This document shows, piece by piece, positions 63,072-64,000 of a DNA stretch of 64,000 nt (positions are counted from its first letter, which is position 1; the number at the start of each line of letters is the position of its first letter). The notes below the pieces were generated by a model. It was not told the origin of the DNA. It saw only the letters and a program-made list of their open reading frames with translations, and made no database searches. Source of the stretch: Stigmatella ashevillena. Lineage in GTDB: Bacteria > Myxococcota > Myxococcia > Myxococcales > Myxococcaceae. The position numbers and the translations under genes are program-made. Where the stretch lies: positions 7,186,425-7,250,424 of the forward strand of contig NZ_JAQNDM010000002.1 of NCBI RefSeq assembly GCF_028368975.1, written 5' to 3'.

Positions 63072-64000
63072 TTCGTCGCCGCGCACCGGCCAATCCAGCG
63101 GGATCAGGGCGCGTCCTGAAGCACGCGTCCACCGCTCCCGCGTGGCCTCCACGTACCGAGGATCGTCTGCAAAGTAGGCATGCTCTATGAGTAGCACCTG
63201 AAGATCCGTACGGCACTCGGTTTCGGAAAACAGGAAGTCGATGTGCTTGCGCATTGCCTGAACGTCCTGGTCCTCTTCGCGACCTTCGATTTCCGCCTCG
63301 TCTTCATCCTCTCCGCTGGTCGGGAAGTAGGGACGACTGATCTGGTCCAGAACTAGAAGCCCCGGCACCGGCGACTTCACCATCTCGAAGTAGCGCTGGA
63401 ATGCGAACGAAAGGGCGATGTGGATGGCCAAGTAGTTCTGATCCGAGCCAACGTCGGGCATCCGCAGGACTGCGCCACTCTCTGCCTCGATGACGGTGAC
63501 CTCCGGCTGTCGTGCCGAAAAGTCGAGTTCTGACCCGACGCAAGGAGCCACTGTCGGCAGCATGGAGAATGCCTCGGACGCAAACTGTGAGATCTTTGTC
63601 TCGGCCCGGCGAAGCTTGACCTCCTTCGCCTCCCGGTCCACCCGCCCCTCCAGGTCGGCGATCTCGGCTCGAAGGACGCTGAGATCGCGCGCCGCTTGGT
63701 GTGGCTCATCGACAGATGTCTCAAAGAAGAATGAGATCCGGCCTAGAAGATGGGCTCGAAGCTGAGCTAGGTTAGTTAGACGCTTAGTCTCCTCGCTCTG
63801 ACGCAACGACGTCTGAATCTGGTCGTCGACGCGGCGCAACTCGACATTGAGCGTTCCGATTTCTTGGTCGAGTGCCCGGTCGTGCTCAAGCAGCTTGGGC
63901 TTCACACGCTCGACGGCAGCGCTCTCCGCGCGCACCTTCGACAAAGTCGCCTGCAACGCCTTCGCCATCTCCTTTCCCCGCTCAGACGGCGCTTCGCAGA
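63069..64000 (-). CDS. DUF3732 SMC-like ABC ATPase, C-terminal half (partial, right edge)
   Basis: The frame remains open to the window end, and the ATG at 63968 is internal: the upstream in-frame codons (CEAPSERGKE) continue without a stop, and the domain here lacks a Walker A motif. From the N-side there is a coiled coil (LLEHDRALDQEIGTLNVELR; LRAEIADLEGRVDREAKEVKL). The ABC signature region follows (PDVGSDQNYLAIHIALSFAF). Next come Walker B GLLVLDQISRPYFP and a terminal QVLLIEHAYFADDP...LIPLDW. This is the conserved end of DUF3732 ATPases, which are the ABC subunit of three-component (ABC-3C-type) conflict systems. Partner genes would lie beyond the right edge. Confidence 0.85.
   Translation of the reverse strand, partial: CEAPSERGKEMAKALQATLSKVRAESAAVERVKPKLLEHDRALDQEIGTLNVELRRVDDQIQTSLRQSEETKRLTNLAQLRAHLLGRISFFFETSVDEPHQAARDLSVLRAEIADLEGRVDREAKEVKLRRAETKISQFASEAFSMLPTVAPCVGSELDFSARQPEVTVIEAESGAVLRMPDVGSDQNYLAIHIALSFAFQRYFEMVKSPVPGLLVLDQISRPYFPTSGEDEDEAEIEGREEDQDVQAMRKHIDFLFSETECRTDLQVLLIEHAYFADDPRYVEATRERWTRASGRALIPLDWPVRGDE

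Overview
The window reads as chromosomal DNA of a myxobacterium (Cystobacterineae; a Stigmatella/Cystobacter/Myxococcus-type genome). This is inferred from the very high GC of most genes, strong third-position GC bias, frequent GTG/TTG starts, an unusual density of hybrid histidine kinases, a Ser/Thr protein kinase with a C-terminal membrane anchor and Cys-rich tail, and a decayed SitA-type lipoprotein toxin, a family I know only from myxobacteria.

Layout. 1-9.7 kb: small secreted and unknown proteins, a helical (HO/TenA-like) protein, a V4R-like protein, a sigma-54-type promoter before a small basic protein and a two-HKD phospholipase D, a beta-barrel-like protein, a cupin, a glutathione S-transferase, and an overlapping pair of CPA1 cation/proton antiporter and RCK/cyclic-nucleotide-binding regulator. 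9.9-17 kb: a subtilisin-like lipoprotein with six Ig-like repeats, a DJ-1/PfpI protein, a TipAL-type MerR regulator, a 75-aa protein and a membrane histidine kinase. 18.4-30.9 kb: three large soluble kinases on one strand. The first is about 2,500 aa with fourteen exactly 92-aa HAMP repeats, a GAF domain, a kinase core and three receiver domains. 30.9-37.2 kb: an EamA transporter, an NTF2-like protein, HrcA, a CBM-GH16 glucanase, an HExxH protein and a diacylglycerol-kinase-like protein.

37.3-40.5 kb is a lower-GC accessory patch. It holds a SitA-like lipoprotein toxin gene broken by a stop codon and a frameshift, a secreted lectin-like protein, an orphan WHH-type nuclease toxin domain overlapping a SUKH immunity gene, and a remnant reading frame. 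I read it as a decaying contact-dependent kin-competition locus. 40.6-44.9 kb carries a hydrolase, a DUF4236 protein, a HAD phosphatase and two lipoproteins.

45.1-53.4 kb is a co-directional cluster: M50 membrane protease, zinc-ribbon membrane protein, a RegB/PrrB-type redox sensor kinase with the quinone-site heptapeptide and redox cysteine in the expected places, its RegA/PrrA-type regulator, a DinG/XPD-like helicase, a YCF48-like repeat protein and a small membrane protein. 53.4-61.1 kb: a large membrane protein, a TonB-dependent receptor, ornithine aminotransferase, a DUF4279-like protein and the anchored Ser/Thr kinase. 61.1-64 kb: an unknown protein, a complete ISAzo13-type insertion sequence with inverted repeats and a 3-bp target duplication, a possible transposase remnant, and, running off the right edge, the C-terminal half of a DUF3732 SMC-like ATPase, the kind found in three-component ABC conflict systems.

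Most likely to repay study: the HAMP-array kinase, the decayed SitA/WHH/SUKH patch, the RegBA system beside a membrane protease, and the DUF3732 ATPase whose partners lie beyond the right edge.
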